Shown here: positions 16,665 through 25,747 of the stretch, piece by piece | Layout: each line of letters begins with the position of its first letter | Numbering within the stretch: position 1 is the first letter of the stretch | Assembly (NCBI GenBank): GCA_031277855.1 | Contig: JAITLO010000012.1 | Location: 49,751 to 113,750, forward strand | DNA: 64,000 bases | Source: Acidovorax sp. | Lineage (GTDB): Bacteria > Pseudomonadota > Gammaproteobacteria > Burkholderiales > Burkholderiaceae_C | Reading direction: 5' to 3' | The notes under the pieces: generated by a model | Seen by the model: the letters and a program-made list of their open reading frames with translations, nothing else | What the model was told of the DNA's origin: nothing | Databases searched by the model: none | Translations under genes and position numbers: made by a program

Positions 16665-17936
16665 TCACTGCGCCGCCACCATGGCCACAGCCTGTGGCTG
16701 CGCCGCTGCTGTCTTGTCTGCCGCCGGCGCTGCCGGAGTGGCTGCGGTGGCTCCGCCCTCGGGGAACTTGCCCCCGCGCGCATCCTTGAACTGGCTGGGC
16801 TGCACCATCTGCCCCGTCTGGTTGCTCCAGTGGTTTTTCACAAAGGTCAGCACCGCAGCCAGCTCCACATCGCTGAGCGTTTTCCACGACGGCATGGCGC
16901 CGTTGTTGCGCCCTTCCAGCACCACATGCATGGCCTCGGCCAGCGGCCCCTGGACGATGGCGCTGCCATCCAGGGGCTTGATGGGCCCCGCACCCTTGCC
17001 ATTGGGCTGGTGGCACAGCGCGCAATTCGCTGCATAGACTTTTTCGCCGCGCGCCATCAGCTCTTCCATCTTCCAGACCTTGTTCGGGTCATCGCGTTTG
17101 GCGGCCGCTTTTTTGCTCTCTTGCTCTACCCATGCTTTGTACTCGCCGGCCTGCAACACCTTCACGTGAATGGGCATGTAGGCGTGCTCCTTGCCGCACA
17201 GCTCGGCACACTGGCCGTAGTAGTCACCGGGCTTGTCGGCCTTGAACCAGGTATCACGCACAAAACCGGGAATGGCGTCCTGCTTGATGCCGAAGGCCGG
17301 CACCATAAAGGAGTGAATCACGTCGTTGGCCGTGGTGATGATGCGCACCTTTTTGCCGGCGGGCACCACCAGAGGCTGGTCCACTCTCAGCAGGTAGTCG
17401 TTGGGTGCGTTCTTCACGTCGCCGCTGCTGGACAGGGCGCGGTGGCTGCTGTCCAGCGTGGAGATAAAGCTCAGCCCCTCGCCTTCGCCATTGATGTAGT
17501 CATAGCCCCATTTCCACTGGTAGCCGGTGACCTTCACGGTCAGGTCGGCATTGGTGGTGTCTTTTTGCGCCACCAGCACCTTGGTGGCGGGCAAGGCCAT
17601 CAGGATCACGATGATGAAGGGCACCACGGTCCACGCCACCTCGACCGCCGCCGACTCATGGAAGTTGGCGGCTTTGGCGCCCTGGGAGCGGCGGTGCTTC
17701 CAGATGGAATAAAACATCACCGCAAACACCGCCACAAAGATCACGCTGCAGATGGCCAGCATCATCCAGTGCAAGAAATGCTGCTCCTGGGCAATGCGTG
17801 TCACCGGAGGCGCCAGGTTCATCTGGCGTACGGAAGGGCCACCAGGCAGGTCTTGCACGGCATGGGCCACCACGGGCAGCCATGCCAGTGCGGCCAGCAA
17901 GCGCAGTGAGAGGGGCCGGGATGTGATGCTTTTCAT
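16665..17936 (-). CDS. ctaC: Cytochrome c oxidase subunit II with fused cytochrome c domain (caa3 type)
   Basis: Electron-entry subunit with the CuA centre. It has a signal sequence (LLAALAWLPVVAHA), two helices (ICSVIFVAVFAVMFYSIW and VAWTVVPFIIVILMALPA), the cupredoxin domain with CuA ligands (IHSFMVPAFG and CAELCGKEHAYM), then a C-terminal cytochrome c domain with CALCH, followed by an Ala/Pro-rich tail. Length 423 fits the caa3 form. First gene of the minus-strand cox cluster; a 539-bp gene-free region lies upstream. Confidence 0.96.
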   Translation of the reverse strand: MKSITSRPLSLRLLAALAWLPVVAHAVQDLPGGPSVRQMNLAPPVTRIAQEQHFLHWMMLAICSVIFVAVFAVMFYSIWKHRRSQGAKAANFHESAAVEVAWTVVPFIIVILMALPATKVLVAQKDTTNADLTVKVTGYQWKWGYDYINGEGEGLSFISTLDSSHRALSSSGDVKNAPNDYLLRVDQPLVVPAGKKVRIITTANDVIHSFMVPAFGIKQDAIPGFVRDTWFKADKPGDYYGQCAELCGKEHAYMPIHVKVLQAGEYKAWVEQESKKAAAKRDDPNKVWKMEELMARGEKVYAANCALCHQPNGKGAGPIKPLDGSAIVQGPLAEAMHVVLEGRNNGAMPSWKTLSDVELAAVLTFVKNHWSNQTGQMVQPSQFKDARGGKFPEGGATAATPAAPAADKTAAAQPQAVAMVAAQ

Positions 17937-18475
17937 AGTTCTCGCTCAAGTCGTGGGCCACGGAAACCTGGGAAGCTATGGAGCGGGTTCGCACGCCGTG
18001 CGAGCCGCCCTTGCGGCACGCGTCAGGGCGCTGCGCTGGCGCGTGCCTGCCCTCTTCTGCAGGCACGCGCATAGCGCACCATCCATGCAAAGGGCGTGTT
18101 CCTACGCGGCACCCAGGGCAAGGCCCTCTCAAGTCCCGACGAAAATGGAGAGAAAGCAGGAGAACAAACGGGGAATGCCACCGACGCCAACACCATGCCG
18201 ATGGTGCGGGGCTGTACCCACCAAGCCATGTGGGCAGGCCTGTGATGGGCCTGTTGCGGGGCAAAGAATTTCAGCATGCAGGCCGTGGCACGCGCAAGGT
18301 GCCGGCCCGACTCCATAGCAATGCGAAACACCAGTTTTTCCCTTCTGACGGCATAGGGCCGTGGCACTGCTCCCCGGCCTGAAGTCTTGTCATCCGGGAA
18401 GTGCTGCTGTGTCAGTCGTTGAAAAAATTGTAGAAGGCTTTGCGCGGAATCAAAGGGGTTGGCGCGGCTTTCGTG
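17937..18475. other. Gene-free region upstream of ctaC with a 12-bp inverted repeat
   Basis: No convincing coding frame. It should hold the ctaC promoter. The main visible structure is a perfect inverted repeat, GCGCGTGCCTGC (18039-18050) and GCAGGCACGCGC (18059-18070), separated by 8 bases. As RNA it would be a very stable hairpin about 110 bases upstream of ctaC; as DNA it could be an operator. Confidence 0.5.
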
Positions 18476-19387
18476 CTATCGCAAACCCGTGTTGCGCCCC
18501 TGCCGCAACATCGCCCTCATATCGTCCAAAGCCACGCTGCTTTCCCCTGAAGCGCGCACCCGTGGCATGGGCTTGTAAGCATGTCCATAGACCACTTCGA
18601 AGGTCAACGCCAGCTGTCCATCCTGCTCCTTGACCCGTAGCAAGCCATCAAGCTGCGACAACAGTTCGCGCCGCCATGCCTTGCCACGCAAAGCGGCAAA
18701 ACGCTGGGGGTGGAGATTGCAGCCCAGCTCGCGCAGCTCCTGCAGCAAACGCTCGGGTGTGGCAAAGGTGAGCGTGATGTGCTCCATGTCCATCACCGGC
18801 TCGGCAAAGCCGCCCTGCACCATCATGTCGCCCAGGTCATGCATGTCGGTAAAGCTGTGGCCTGCGGGCGGCCAGCCCGCTTTTTGGTAGAGGCTGTGCA
18901 ACTCTTGGGCCGTATCCGGCCCCAGGCAGGAGAACATCACAAAGCCATCCACGGCCAAGGCCTTGAGCCACTGCGCCAGCAGCGCCTGGGGATCGGCTGC
19001 CTGGTGCAAATGCATATTGGCCCACAGCATCTGCACTTCCTCGCCCGCAGCGGGCAGACCAAAGCGTGGCTGCTTGCCAGCCCAGCGGCCCAGATCCCAC
19101 CAGGACTTGCCCAGTGCCTTGCGCGCGGCCTCGGCATGCTGGGCTTGCGGCTCATGCACCCAGCGCTGGGCCTGGGGATAGCGCTCGGCCACCAGGCCAT
19201 GGCCTTGCAGACCACCGCGCACCGGCGCCCAGTCCAGCCAGGATGTGGGCGGCTTGGCCATCCACTGCAGCCGCTCCTGCATGCGCCGCGCCACCTCTTC
19301 GTGCAGCCAGGGCGAAGCCGCTGGCGCACGGGCCTGCCAACGGGCTGCGGCAATGGGGTCTATGGTGGGAGGCAGGGCGGTAGACAT
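18476..19387 (-). CDS. BioC-like SAM-dependent methyltransferase
   Basis: 303-residue protein resembling the malonyl-ACP O-methyltransferase group (biotin synthesis) in its later motifs: MLWANMHLHQAADPQALLAQW, DGFVMFSCLGPDTAQELHSLY and FTDMHDLGDMMVQGGFAEPVMDME. The classical SAM-binding glycine loop near the N-terminus is poorly preserved here, so activity as BioC is uncertain. I start at ATG 19387; the frame extends to 19447 but those codons lie close to the divergent comF start. No other biotin gene is adjacent. Confidence 0.8.
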   Translation of the reverse strand: MSTALPPTIDPIAAARWQARAPAASPWLHEEVARRMQERLQWMAKPPTSWLDWAPVRGGLQGHGLVAERYPQAQRWVHEPQAQHAEAARKALGKSWWDLGRWAGKQPRFGLPAAGEEVQMLWANMHLHQAADPQALLAQWLKALAVDGFVMFSCLGPDTAQELHSLYQKAGWPPAGHSFTDMHDLGDMMVQGGFAEPVMDMEHITLTFATPERLLQELRELGCNLHPQRFAALRGKAWRRELLSQLDGLLRVKEQDGQLALTFEVVYGHAYKPMPRVRASGESSVALDDMRAMLRQGRNTGLR

Positions 19388-19489
19388 GGACGAAACCCAA
19401 GGGAGAGCAAGGCAAAACAGAAGCAGCGCACAGACCGGAGGCGGCAAGCCACCAGTACCAAGCGCTGCGGCGGGCAGTATATTGACTCC

Positions 19490-20191
19490 ATGCCCCCACC
19501 GCTCCCGGCATGGCTATCCACCCTCTGGCCCAGCCAATGCCTGCTGTGCCGGCGCTGGCCTGCCCAACCACTGTGCTGCGACTGCCAGGCGCGCTTTGCC
19601 AGCCCAGCGCCACGCTGCCGCAGCTGCGCCCTACCACTGACAGCAGACAACACCGTGGGCCTGTGCGGCGCCTGCGTGCGCCAGCCTCCGCCGCTGTCCC
19701 AGTGCGTGGTGGCAGTGGACTATGGCTACCCCTGGTCGCGGCTGCTGACGCAGTGGAAATACGGCGCCCAGCCCACCCTCAGCCACCACCTGGCGCAATG
19801 GCTGCAAACCAATGCGCACTGGCAAGCCTTGCGTGCGCAATCCAGCGTGAGCATTCCCATTCCCCCATCGGCGCAGCGCCTGCGCACCCGGGGCTACCAC
19901 CACAGCCTGCTGCTGGCGCGTGCCCTGGATGCCCCCGGGCTGCTCCCCCACGGCTTGCAGCGTCTGCACCACACTGCGGCCCAGGCCGGCCAGGGACGTG
20001 CGGCCCGGCTGCGCAATCTGCGCGGCGCCTTCTCTGTACCCGATGCCGCCCGAGACCGCATTGCCGGGCAAACCGTGCTGCTGGTGGACGACGTGATCAC
20101 CACCGGCGCCACCTTGCACATGGCAGCCCTTGCCTTGTTGCAGGCCGGCGCGGCCAGCGTGTCTGCCGTGGCCCTGGCCCGCACACCATAG
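19490..20191 (+). CDS. ComF family amidophosphoribosyltransferase-like protein
   Basis: 233 residues. N-terminal zinc-finger-like cysteines ([29 protein letters not shown]), then a phosphoribosyltransferase domain with the PRPP loop [13 protein letters not shown]. ComF proteins are linked to DNA uptake in competent bacteria, but many copies have no proven role. A long upstream extension of the frame overlaps the divergent methyltransferase gene and is rejected; ATG 19490 gives the family's usual start. Confidence 0.9.
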   Translation: MPPPLPAWLSTLWPSQCLLCRRWPAQPLCCDCQARFASPAPRCRSCALPLTADNTVGLCGACVRQPPPLSQCVVAVDYGYPWSRLLTQWKYGAQPTLSHHLAQWLQTNAHWQALRAQSSVSIPIPPSAQRLRTRGYHHSLLLARALDAPGLLPHGLQRLHHTAAQAGQGRAARLRNLRGAFSVPDAARDRIAGQTVLLVDDVITTGATLHMAALALLQAGAASVSAVALARTP

Positions 20192-20237
20192 GCCTTGCTC
20201 ACACAGGGCCTGCTGCGGGCACGACAATACGCGGCTT

Positions 20238-20705
20238 ATGTTCCACATTGTTCTTGTCACGCCCGAGATTCCGCCGAACACGGGCAACGTCATCCGCCTG
20301 GCCGCCAACACCGGCTGCGATCTGCACCTGATCGAGCCCCTGGGCTTTTCCATGGAAGACCGCCATATGCGTCGTGCCGGGCTGGACTACCACGAGTACG
20401 CCGCAGTGCGCCGCCACGCCGACTGGGAGGCCTTTATGGCCACCATGCAGCCCGCCCCCGCACGCATGTTTGCCATGACCACCCATGGCAGCCGCCCGGC
20501 TTTTGATCTGGCCTTTCAGCCCGGTGACTGGCTGGTGTTTGGCTGCGAAACCCGGGGCCTGCCGCCCGATCTGCGCAACAGCTTTCCCGAAAGCCAGCGC
20601 CTGCGCCTGCCCATGCGGGCCGGCCAGCGCAGCCTGAATCTGTCCAATGCCGTGGCGGTGACGGTGTTCGAGGCCTGGCGCCAGAACGGCTTTGCCACGC
20701 CATAG
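20238..20705 (+). CDS. trmL: tRNA (cytidine(34)-2'-O)-methyltransferase TrmL
   Basis: SPOUT-class methyltransferase modifying the wobble base of leucine tRNAs. The 155-residue protein matches the family from end to end: [42 protein letters not shown], and the knot region [23 protein letters not shown] 20238 gives the standard N-terminus. It follows comF by 46 bp on the same strand. Confidence 0.95.
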   Translation: MFHIVLVTPEIPPNTGNVIRLAANTGCDLHLIEPLGFSMEDRHMRRAGLDYHEYAAVRRHADWEAFMATMQPAPARMFAMTTHGSRPAFDLAFQPGDWLVFGCETRGLPPDLRNSFPESQRLRLPMRAGQRSLNLSNAVAVTVFEAWRQNGFATP

Positions 20706-20884
20706 GGCCTAAAGCCTGCTGCATCGGAGCCGCAAGGACAGCGAAAGTTCAGCCCATATTGTTGGCAAAATCAGAACAATAAGTTGCGAAACAGCAGTCT
20801 TATCACTTCCCATGGGACGACCTACATTCAAGTCACACGGTGCGGCAAGGCCATGCACCGGTTCATGACAGAAAAGGATCAACC

Positions 20885-21199
20885 ATGAAAAACCTCCACA
20901 CTTTGGGTCTTGCAGCCGCTTTGTCTTTGGCCGCCCTGGGCGCACAGGCCGCTGGCGTTCCAGCCCCTCAGGGCGATCAACCCTGGCCTCCCGTGCTGGA
21001 AAGCCAAAGCACGCTGACCCGTGCAGAAGTCGTGGCCGAGCTGCAGGCTGCGCGCCAGCAGCACCGCATGGCAATGAATGGCAACCAGGTGCAGCTGCGT
21101 GCCGATGAGCTGGCCACCAGCTCGGCCGTCAGCCGCGATGCAGTGCGCGCCGAAACCCAAGCCGCCCTCCAAGAAGGCAGCATCGTCTGGGGTGAATAA
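20885..21199 (+). CDS. DUF4148 secreted small protein
   Basis: 104-residue protein with a clean Sec signal (LHTLGLAAALSLAALGAQAA) and a short mature part containing LTRAEVVAELQAAR, the DUF4148 hallmark of Burkholderiales exported proteins. Function unknown; probably periplasmic. AAAGGA lies just upstream of the start. A strong terminator follows. Confidence 0.9.
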   Translation: MKNLHTLGLAAALSLAALGAQAAGVPAPQGDQPWPPVLESQSTLTRAEVVAELQAARQQHRMAMNGNQVQLRADELATSSAVSRDAVRAETQAALQEGSIVWGE

Positions 21200-21238
21200 A
21201 CGCCATGGGCTGCACCAGCAGCTCACCACAGCCCCCCC

Positions 21239-21269
21239 GCCCCGCCGGCGCAAGCCTGCGGGGCTTTTT
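21239..21269 (+). terminator. Intrinsic terminator between DUF4148 and maoC genes
   Basis: GCCCCGC (21239-21245) and GCGGGGC (21258-21264) form the stem, followed by five T. It stops the plus-strand DUF4148 gene ahead of the convergent MaoC gene. Confidence 0.85.
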
Positions 21270-21280
21270 GTTGCGCGCAC

Positions 21281-21754
21281 TCAGGCCATGGTGGCGCCGT
21301 AGCTGCGGCTCAGCGACTCGGCCACGCACACCGGCTTGTCGCTGCCCTCGCGCTCCACCGTGACGCCCCAGGTCATCTGCATGCCGTCGGGTGCCACCGC
21401 CTCGGCCGCCAGCAGCTTGATATGGCCGCGCAGCCTGCTGCCCACGGGCACGGGTGCCGGGAAGCGCACCTTGTTCAGTCCGTAGTTCACGCCCATCTTG
21501 GCGCCCTCCACACCTGTGGACTCCTGCAGAAATTTGGCCAGCAGCGACAGCGTCAGAAAACCATGGGCCACGGGCGCCCCAAACGGGCCCTGGCGGGCGC
21601 GCTCCGGGTCCACATGTATCCACTGGTGGTCATCCGTGGCATCGGCAAACAGGTTGACCTGTTCCTGGGTGATGGTGACCCAGTCGGTCACGGCCACGTC
21701 CTGGCCCACGGCGGCCAGCACCTCGGCATAAGAGGCAAAGCTTTTTTTCGTCAT
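21281..21754 (-). CDS. MaoC-like (R)-hydratase
   Basis: 157-residue single hot-dog domain protein of the MaoC / PhaJ (R)-specific enoyl-CoA hydratase group. The catalytic motif is visible: NLFADATDDHQWIHVDPERA (Asp/His), followed by GPFGAPVAHGFLTLSL and VNYGLNKVRFPAPVPVGS. It probably hydrates enoyl-CoA in fatty acid or PHA metabolism, though no such genes adjoin it. Start 21754 gives the usual N-terminus; upstream frame extension is discarded. Confidence 0.92.
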   Translation of the reverse strand: MTKKSFASYAEVLAAVGQDVAVTDWVTITQEQVNLFADATDDHQWIHVDPERARQGPFGAPVAHGFLTLSLLAKFLQESTGVEGAKMGVNYGLNKVRFPAPVPVGSRLRGHIKLLAAEAVAPDGMQMTWGVTVEREGSDKPVCVAESLSRSYGATMA

Positions 21755-21940
21755 GCCTGCCACTGTAGCCAGCGCAGGGCACAGGCTTTGTCGGCAGAGC
21801 GACAGGCAAGGGATAGCCCATGCCCACCCAGCTTTTCCGCTCGCTTGGCTGCGGCGTGCTACCCACAAAGCGAAAGGCACTCAGTCATTTCAGAAAAACA
21901 TCGCAGCAAAATGCCAGCACCTCATCAGGACACTGCGCGT

Positions 21941-22050
21941 AAAACTGGCGCAACCCAAGCCAGGGCACCGCGCAAGGGCCGCCCCGCCGCGCTGGTGCCG
22001 TCCCCTCCGGCGAAGCCAGAGAGGGGAAGACGCGCAGCGGCTCAGGGGTG
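21941..22050 (-). repeat. Dispersed intergenic repeat, copy A
   Basis: Minus-strand copy of a ~115-bp element bounded by CCCCTGAGCCGC at one end and TGCGCCAGTTTT at the other, with an inner GC hairpin. It begins 12 bases past the lysE-type gene's stop. Other copies are at 23328, 33716, 44017 and 56721. Confidence 0.85.
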
Positions 22051-22061
22051 CTTAGATGCCC

Positions 22062-22691
22062 CTACCCACGCTGCACAAAAAACAGACCGATGCCCACCAG
22101 CATCAACAGGCCGCCAAACACCCGGTTCTGCCAACGCATGGCTTCGGGGCTGCGCATCCAGCGGCGCAGGGCCGAGGCACTGGCCGCATAACCGTGCATG
22201 ACCACCAAATCCACGCCTATGCAGGTGGCCGACATCACGGCCAGCTGCAGCCACAGCGGGCGCTGCTCCGTCAGAAACTGGGGCAGTACCGCCACCATGA
22301 AGATGATGCCCTTGGGGTTGGTGGCATTGGTCAGAAATCCGGCCAGCACGCGCTGGCGCCAGGGCATGGGTGCAGCGCCCTGGGCATGGCCAATGTCCAA
22401 GCCGTTACCCACGCTGCGCCACTGGCTCCAGCCCAGGTAGATCAAATAGCAGGCGCCCAGGATCTTCACCGCCGAGAACGCCCATTCCGAAGCAATCAGC
22501 AGCGTGCCCACGCCGCCACCCGCCACCAGCAAGATCAGCAGCAGGCCCAGTTGCAGGCCACCCACCGTGGCACTGGTCTTGCGCAGGCCATAACTCAGGC
22601 CATGGCTCATGGACAGCACCGCACCCGAACCCGGTGACAAGGCAATCAGCCAGCACGCCGTAAAAAAAGCCCACCATGTCTGCACGTCCAT
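22062..22691 (-). CDS. LysE/RhtB family exporter
   Basis: 209-residue inner-membrane protein of the amino-acid exporter family. Typical features: LIALSPGSGAVLSMSHGLSYG in the first third, ILGACYLIYLGWSQW, and FLTNATNPKGIIFMVAVLPQF. Five to six helices are apparent. The exported substrate (amino acid or homoserine lactone) cannot be determined. A dispersed repeat copy follows the stop. Confidence 0.92.
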   Translation of the reverse strand: MDVQTWWAFFTACWLIALSPGSGAVLSMSHGLSYGLRKTSATVGGLQLGLLLILLVAGGGVGTLLIASEWAFSAVKILGACYLIYLGWSQWRSVGNGLDIGHAQGAAPMPWRQRVLAGFLTNATNPKGIIFMVAVLPQFLTEQRPLWLQLAVMSATCIGVDLVVMHGYAASASALRRWMRSPEAMRWQNRVFGGLLMLVGIGLFFVQRG

Positions 22692-22887
22692 GCGTCACCT
22701 GTCTCTGTCGTCGCCAGCCTGTGGCGCCACAGTCAGCGCCCCAAAAAACGCAGCATCTTACGACTTTGACCATCGTTGCGCCGGCCACACCGGGCCTGAG
22801 CAGGCACCTGCGGGACCGTGGAAAACCGCATCTCCCCCATGCCCGTGCCGCAGCCTTCCCCGGCATGGCCGTGCTAATCTGCGTGCC

Positions 22888-23322
22888 ATGATTTTCAACC
22901 CTTCGCAAGCGGACGTACGACGCTTTTTCTGCAGCGTGCGCGCCAAGATGAAGAGCGAATCCCCCATGGAAGCCATCGAGACGCTGGCCAGCCTGTGGAT
23001 TGCCGAACACCCCGAATACTTTGCCGAGCTGGATGATGTGGACGCTGCCGTGGCCCGCAACTACGACGCCGAGCCCGAGCGCACCAACCCGTTTTTGCAC
23101 CTGTCCATGCACCTGTCCATCAGCGAGCAGTGCAGCGTGGACTCGCCCCGCGGCATACGCCAGGCCGTGGAGCTGCTGGCCAAAAAGCGCGATCTGCACG
23201 ACGCCCACCACGAGGTCATGGAATGCCTGGGCTCCATGCTGTGGGAAAGCCAGCGCAGCGGTCGGCCACCCGATGGCAATGCCTATGTAGCCGCAGTTCA
23301 ACGCCGGGCAACAAGGGACTGA
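22888..23322 (+). CDS. DUF1841 protein
   Basis: 144-residue cytoplasmic protein of a betaproteobacterial family of unknown function. It contains FNPSQADVRRFFCSV at the start, HPEYFAELDD in the middle and the strongly conserved NPFLHLSMHLSISEQ with several histidines, then DAHHEVMECLGSMLWE. ATG 22888 is used; an upstream in-frame extension overlaps the divergent exporter's promoter region. Followed by repeat copy B and a terminator. Confidence 0.9.
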   Translation: MIFNPSQADVRRFFCSVRAKMKSESPMEAIETLASLWIAEHPEYFAELDDVDAAVARNYDAEPERTNPFLHLSMHLSISEQCSVDSPRGIRQAVELLAKKRDLHDAHHEVMECLGSMLWESQRSGRPPDGNAYVAAVQRRATRD

Positions 23323-23327
23323 GAGCT

Positions 23328-23443
23328 CCCCCTGAGCCGCTTCGCGTCTTCCCCCTCTCTGGCGCTACGCGCCGGAGGGGGACGGCACCAGCGCGGCGGG
23401 GCGGCCCTTGCGCGGTGTCCTGACATGGGCTGCGCCAGTTTTA
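23328..23443 (+). repeat. Dispersed intergenic repeat, copy B
   Basis: Starts 6 bases after the DUF1841 stop with CCCCCTGAGCCGC and ends TGCGCCAGTTTT. Nearly identical to copy C. Inner hairpin CCCCCTC...GAGGGGG with GGCGC/GCGCC. Confidence 0.88.
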
Positions 23444-23497
23444 TCCGCCATGCAACAGCTTGCACACTTTAAATTTTTATAGCATCAATAGCTTATA

Positions 23498-23521
23498 GGG
23501 CCTGCATTGCAGGCCCTTTTT
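23498..23521 (+). terminator. Intrinsic terminator downstream of DUF1841
   Basis: GGGCCTGCA / TGCAGGCCC (arms 23498-23506 and 23508-23516) followed by TTTTT. The rest of the interval up to 23712 shows no gene or other structure I can support. Confidence 0.85.
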
Positions 23522-23712
23522 ACATTAATCGGTTTGCCGGAGCGGGCCGAGGCAGCGCAGCAGGCATTCACGCACAGCCCCAACGGCCAGACAGCGCTTG
23601 AGGCGCGGCGCGTGCCCGCAGGCAGTATGTCGATACGGCAAGGGCGCGCAACAAAGCATCAAGCGCTGTATGGCCGCCTCAAAACGATTAACCCACCCAA
23701 AACACAAAGAGC

Positions 23713-24393
23713 TCAACGAAAACGTTGCTCGGGGATGGTTTGGAGGGGTCCGGGGAGGGATCCGATATAGCCGGCCAACTGCTTGAGCTCGGCCGTGGTG
23801 AACTGCTTGGCCATGCCTGCCATCACCGCATTGCTGCGCCCCACCAGACGGCCTGCTCCGTCATGCTGGTAGGCCTTGAGGGCGGAGAACAGATAGTCCG
23901 GGTACTGCCCTGCCACCTTAGGGTAGCTGGGGTCCAGCGGCTTGGCAAAACCCTCGCCATGGCAGGAGAAGCACGCGCCCTTGGCAATCAAGGCTGCTAC
24001 ATCCGGCGCTGGGTCATGCGCCTTGACTGCGGCCGCACTGCCCTGCCCACCCTGCCCTGCCTGGTTGGCGTAATAGGCCGCCACATCGGCAATGTCCTGG
24101 TCGCTCAGTGAATCGGCAATGCCGCGCATGGTGGGGTGGCGGCGCTCGCCTTTTTTATAGGCCTGCAGGGCAGAGGCGATATAGGGTGCGTTCTGCCCGG
24201 AAATTTTGGGCACCTTGTAGACCTCGGGGAAACTGGCCTGGTAACCCTGAATACCGTGACAGCCTATGCACATGGCCACCTTGCCGGAACCGGCCTGGGC
24301 ATCGCCCTTGATCTCCTGCGCCGCGGCAGAGCTCGCGACAGAGGTCACAGAAGCGACAAGCAAGGCCCCCAATATGGACAGATATTGTTTCAT
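23713..24393 (-). CDS. Di-haem cytochrome c (c4-like)
   Basis: Periplasmic electron carrier of 226 residues with a signal peptide (SILGALLVASVTSVASSAAA) and two haem-attachment motifs, CIGCH (Cys42-His46) and CFSCH (Cys141-His145), one per domain. MRGIADSLSDQDIADVAAYY and a matching MAGMAKQFTTAELKQLAGYI in the second half supply the methionine ligands and show the internal duplication. It may donate electrons to the terminal oxidases. Start 24393 directly precedes the signal peptide. Confidence 0.92.
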   Translation of the reverse strand: MKQYLSILGALLVASVTSVASSAAAQEIKGDAQAGSGKVAMCIGCHGIQGYQASFPEVYKVPKISGQNAPYIASALQAYKKGERRHPTMRGIADSLSDQDIADVAAYYANQAGQGGQGSAAAVKAHDPAPDVAALIAKGACFSCHGEGFAKPLDPSYPKVAGQYPDYLFSALKAYQHDGAGRLVGRSNAVMAGMAKQFTTAELKQLAGYIGSLPGPLQTIPEQRFR

Positions 24394-24499
24394 TGCGCGC
24401 ACAATCCTTGGGAAGTTTGAACTGGGATTTGGCTCACACAAATTCATTATGGCGAGAACCGTCAAGCGCCTTAATCAATGTTTACGCTGATACAAAACC

Positions 24500-25342
24500 A
24501 TGAAATTCCAAGGCACTGAAAACTACGTCGCCCCGCAAGACCTGATGCTGGCCGTGAATGCGGCCATTCAATTGCAGCGCCCTTTGCTGGTCAAGGGTGA
24601 GCCCGGCACCGGCAAAACCATGCTGGCCGAAGAAGTGGCCGATGCCCTCCAGCTACCGCTACTGCAATGGCACATCAAGTCCACCACCAAGGCCCAGCAA
24701 GGCCTGTATGAGTACGACGCCGTCAGCCGCCTGCGCGATTCGCAGCTGGGCGATGAAAAGGTCAAGGACATCCAGAACTACATCGTCAAAGGCGTGCTGT
24801 GGCAGGCCTTCACGGCCGACCAGCCTGTGGCGCTGCTGATCGACGAAATCGACAAGGCCGACATCGAGTTCCCCAACGACTTGCTGCGTGAGCTCGACCG
24901 CATGGAGTTCTACTGCTACGAGACGCGGGAGATGATCCGCGCCAAGCACCGGCCCGTGGTGTTCATCACCTCGAACAACGAAAAAGAGCTGCCCGACGCC
25001 TTTTTGCGCCGCTGCTTTTTCCACTACATCAAATTCCCCGACGCAGACACCATGCGCCAGATCGTGGCGGTGCACTTCCCCACGATCAAGAGCGAGCTGC
25101 TGACGGCGGCCATGAAGACCTTCTACGACATCCGCAGCATCCCCGGCCTGAAGAAAAAGCCGTCGACCTCGGAGCTGATCGACTGGCTCAAGCTGCTGCT
25201 GGCCGAAGACATTCCGCCCGAGGCCCTGCAATCGGCCGACCACAAGGTGGCCGTGCCGCCGCTGGTGGGTGCGTTGCTGAAAAACGAGCAGGACGTGAGC
25301 CTGTTCGAGAAGCTGGTCTTCATGAACCAGCGCAATCGCTGA
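24500..25342 (+). CDS. MoxR-family AAA+ ATPase
   Basis: 280-residue ATPase that remodels or activates partner proteins, usually with a VWA-domain protein. Walker A GEPGTGKT (33-40), Walker B ALLIDEIDKA (111-120) and sensor region VVFITSNNEKELPDAFLRR are intact. The partner VWA gene lies 1 kb downstream at 26378. The pair resembles CoxD/CoxE and CbbQ/CbbO-like systems, but no CO dehydrogenase or Rubisco gene is present, so the target is unknown. Confidence 0.92.
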   Translation: MKFQGTENYVAPQDLMLAVNAAIQLQRPLLVKGEPGTGKTMLAEEVADALQLPLLQWHIKSTTKAQQGLYEYDAVSRLRDSQLGDEKVKDIQNYIVKGVLWQAFTADQPVALLIDEIDKADIEFPNDLLRELDRMEFYCYETREMIRAKHRPVVFITSNNEKELPDAFLRRCFFHYIKFPDADTMRQIVAVHFPTIKSELLTAAMKTFYDIRSIPGLKKKPSTSELIDWLKLLLAEDIPPEALQSADHKVAVPPLVGALLKNEQDVSLFEKLVFMNQRNR

Positions 25343-25449
25343 GCACATGTTTTAAGAGCGTGCGCACGTTCTAAAGGGCATTCCCGCTCTCATCTGCTGC
25401 GCTTCCCTGCTATCGTTTCCGCACAATATACAGACAGGGAGACATGCAT

Positions 25450-25692
25450 ATGACCACCGCCAAAAAACTGCTGCTGGAAGGCCTCAGCGATGCCGTGGGC
25501 TTTATGGGCGGCGCACTGGCCGGCTACTGGCTGGGCCAGGCCGCAGGCTGGAATATTTTTGACCAGGGCTATGGCGCCACCAGCCTACTGGGCATTGCCT
25601 GCGTAGGCCTGGGTGGCGGCCTGGGGCTGCACCTGGCACGGCGCTGGCGTGCGGCCAAGGCCGCGCGTGCCGAGCAAGCCCCCCACAGCTGA
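25450..25692 (+). CDS. Small hydrophobic protein, function unknown
   Basis: About 80 residues with two glycine-rich membrane segments (AVGFMGGALAGYWLGQAAGW and TSLLGIACVGLGGGLGLHLA) and a basic C-terminus. The plan resembles AtpI/AtpZ-like small membrane proteins, but I cannot assign it. ATG 25450 is preferred because AGGGAG lies 8 bases upstream; an earlier ATG at 25444 is too close. Located between the moxR and GNAT genes, same strand. Confidence 0.72.
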   Translation: MTTAKKLLLEGLSDAVGFMGGALAGYWLGQAAGWNIFDQGYGATSLLGIACVGLGGGLGLHLARRWRAAKAARAEQAPHS

Positions 25693-25747
25693 TGGCAGGC
25701 CGCTGCGGCCTGCACTTTTATTGACCTCTTTGATTGCCGAGTACCCC

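Noticed and set aside
14946..17909. A 987-codon plus-strand open frame opposite ctaD and ctaC
   Set aside because: It is antisense to two clear oxidase genes and its product is a His/Gly/Gln-rich artefact of high-GC codon use.
23507..23770. Small open frames between DUF1841 and the cytochrome c gene
   Set aside because: They begin inside the terminator or overlap the cytochrome gene and look random.
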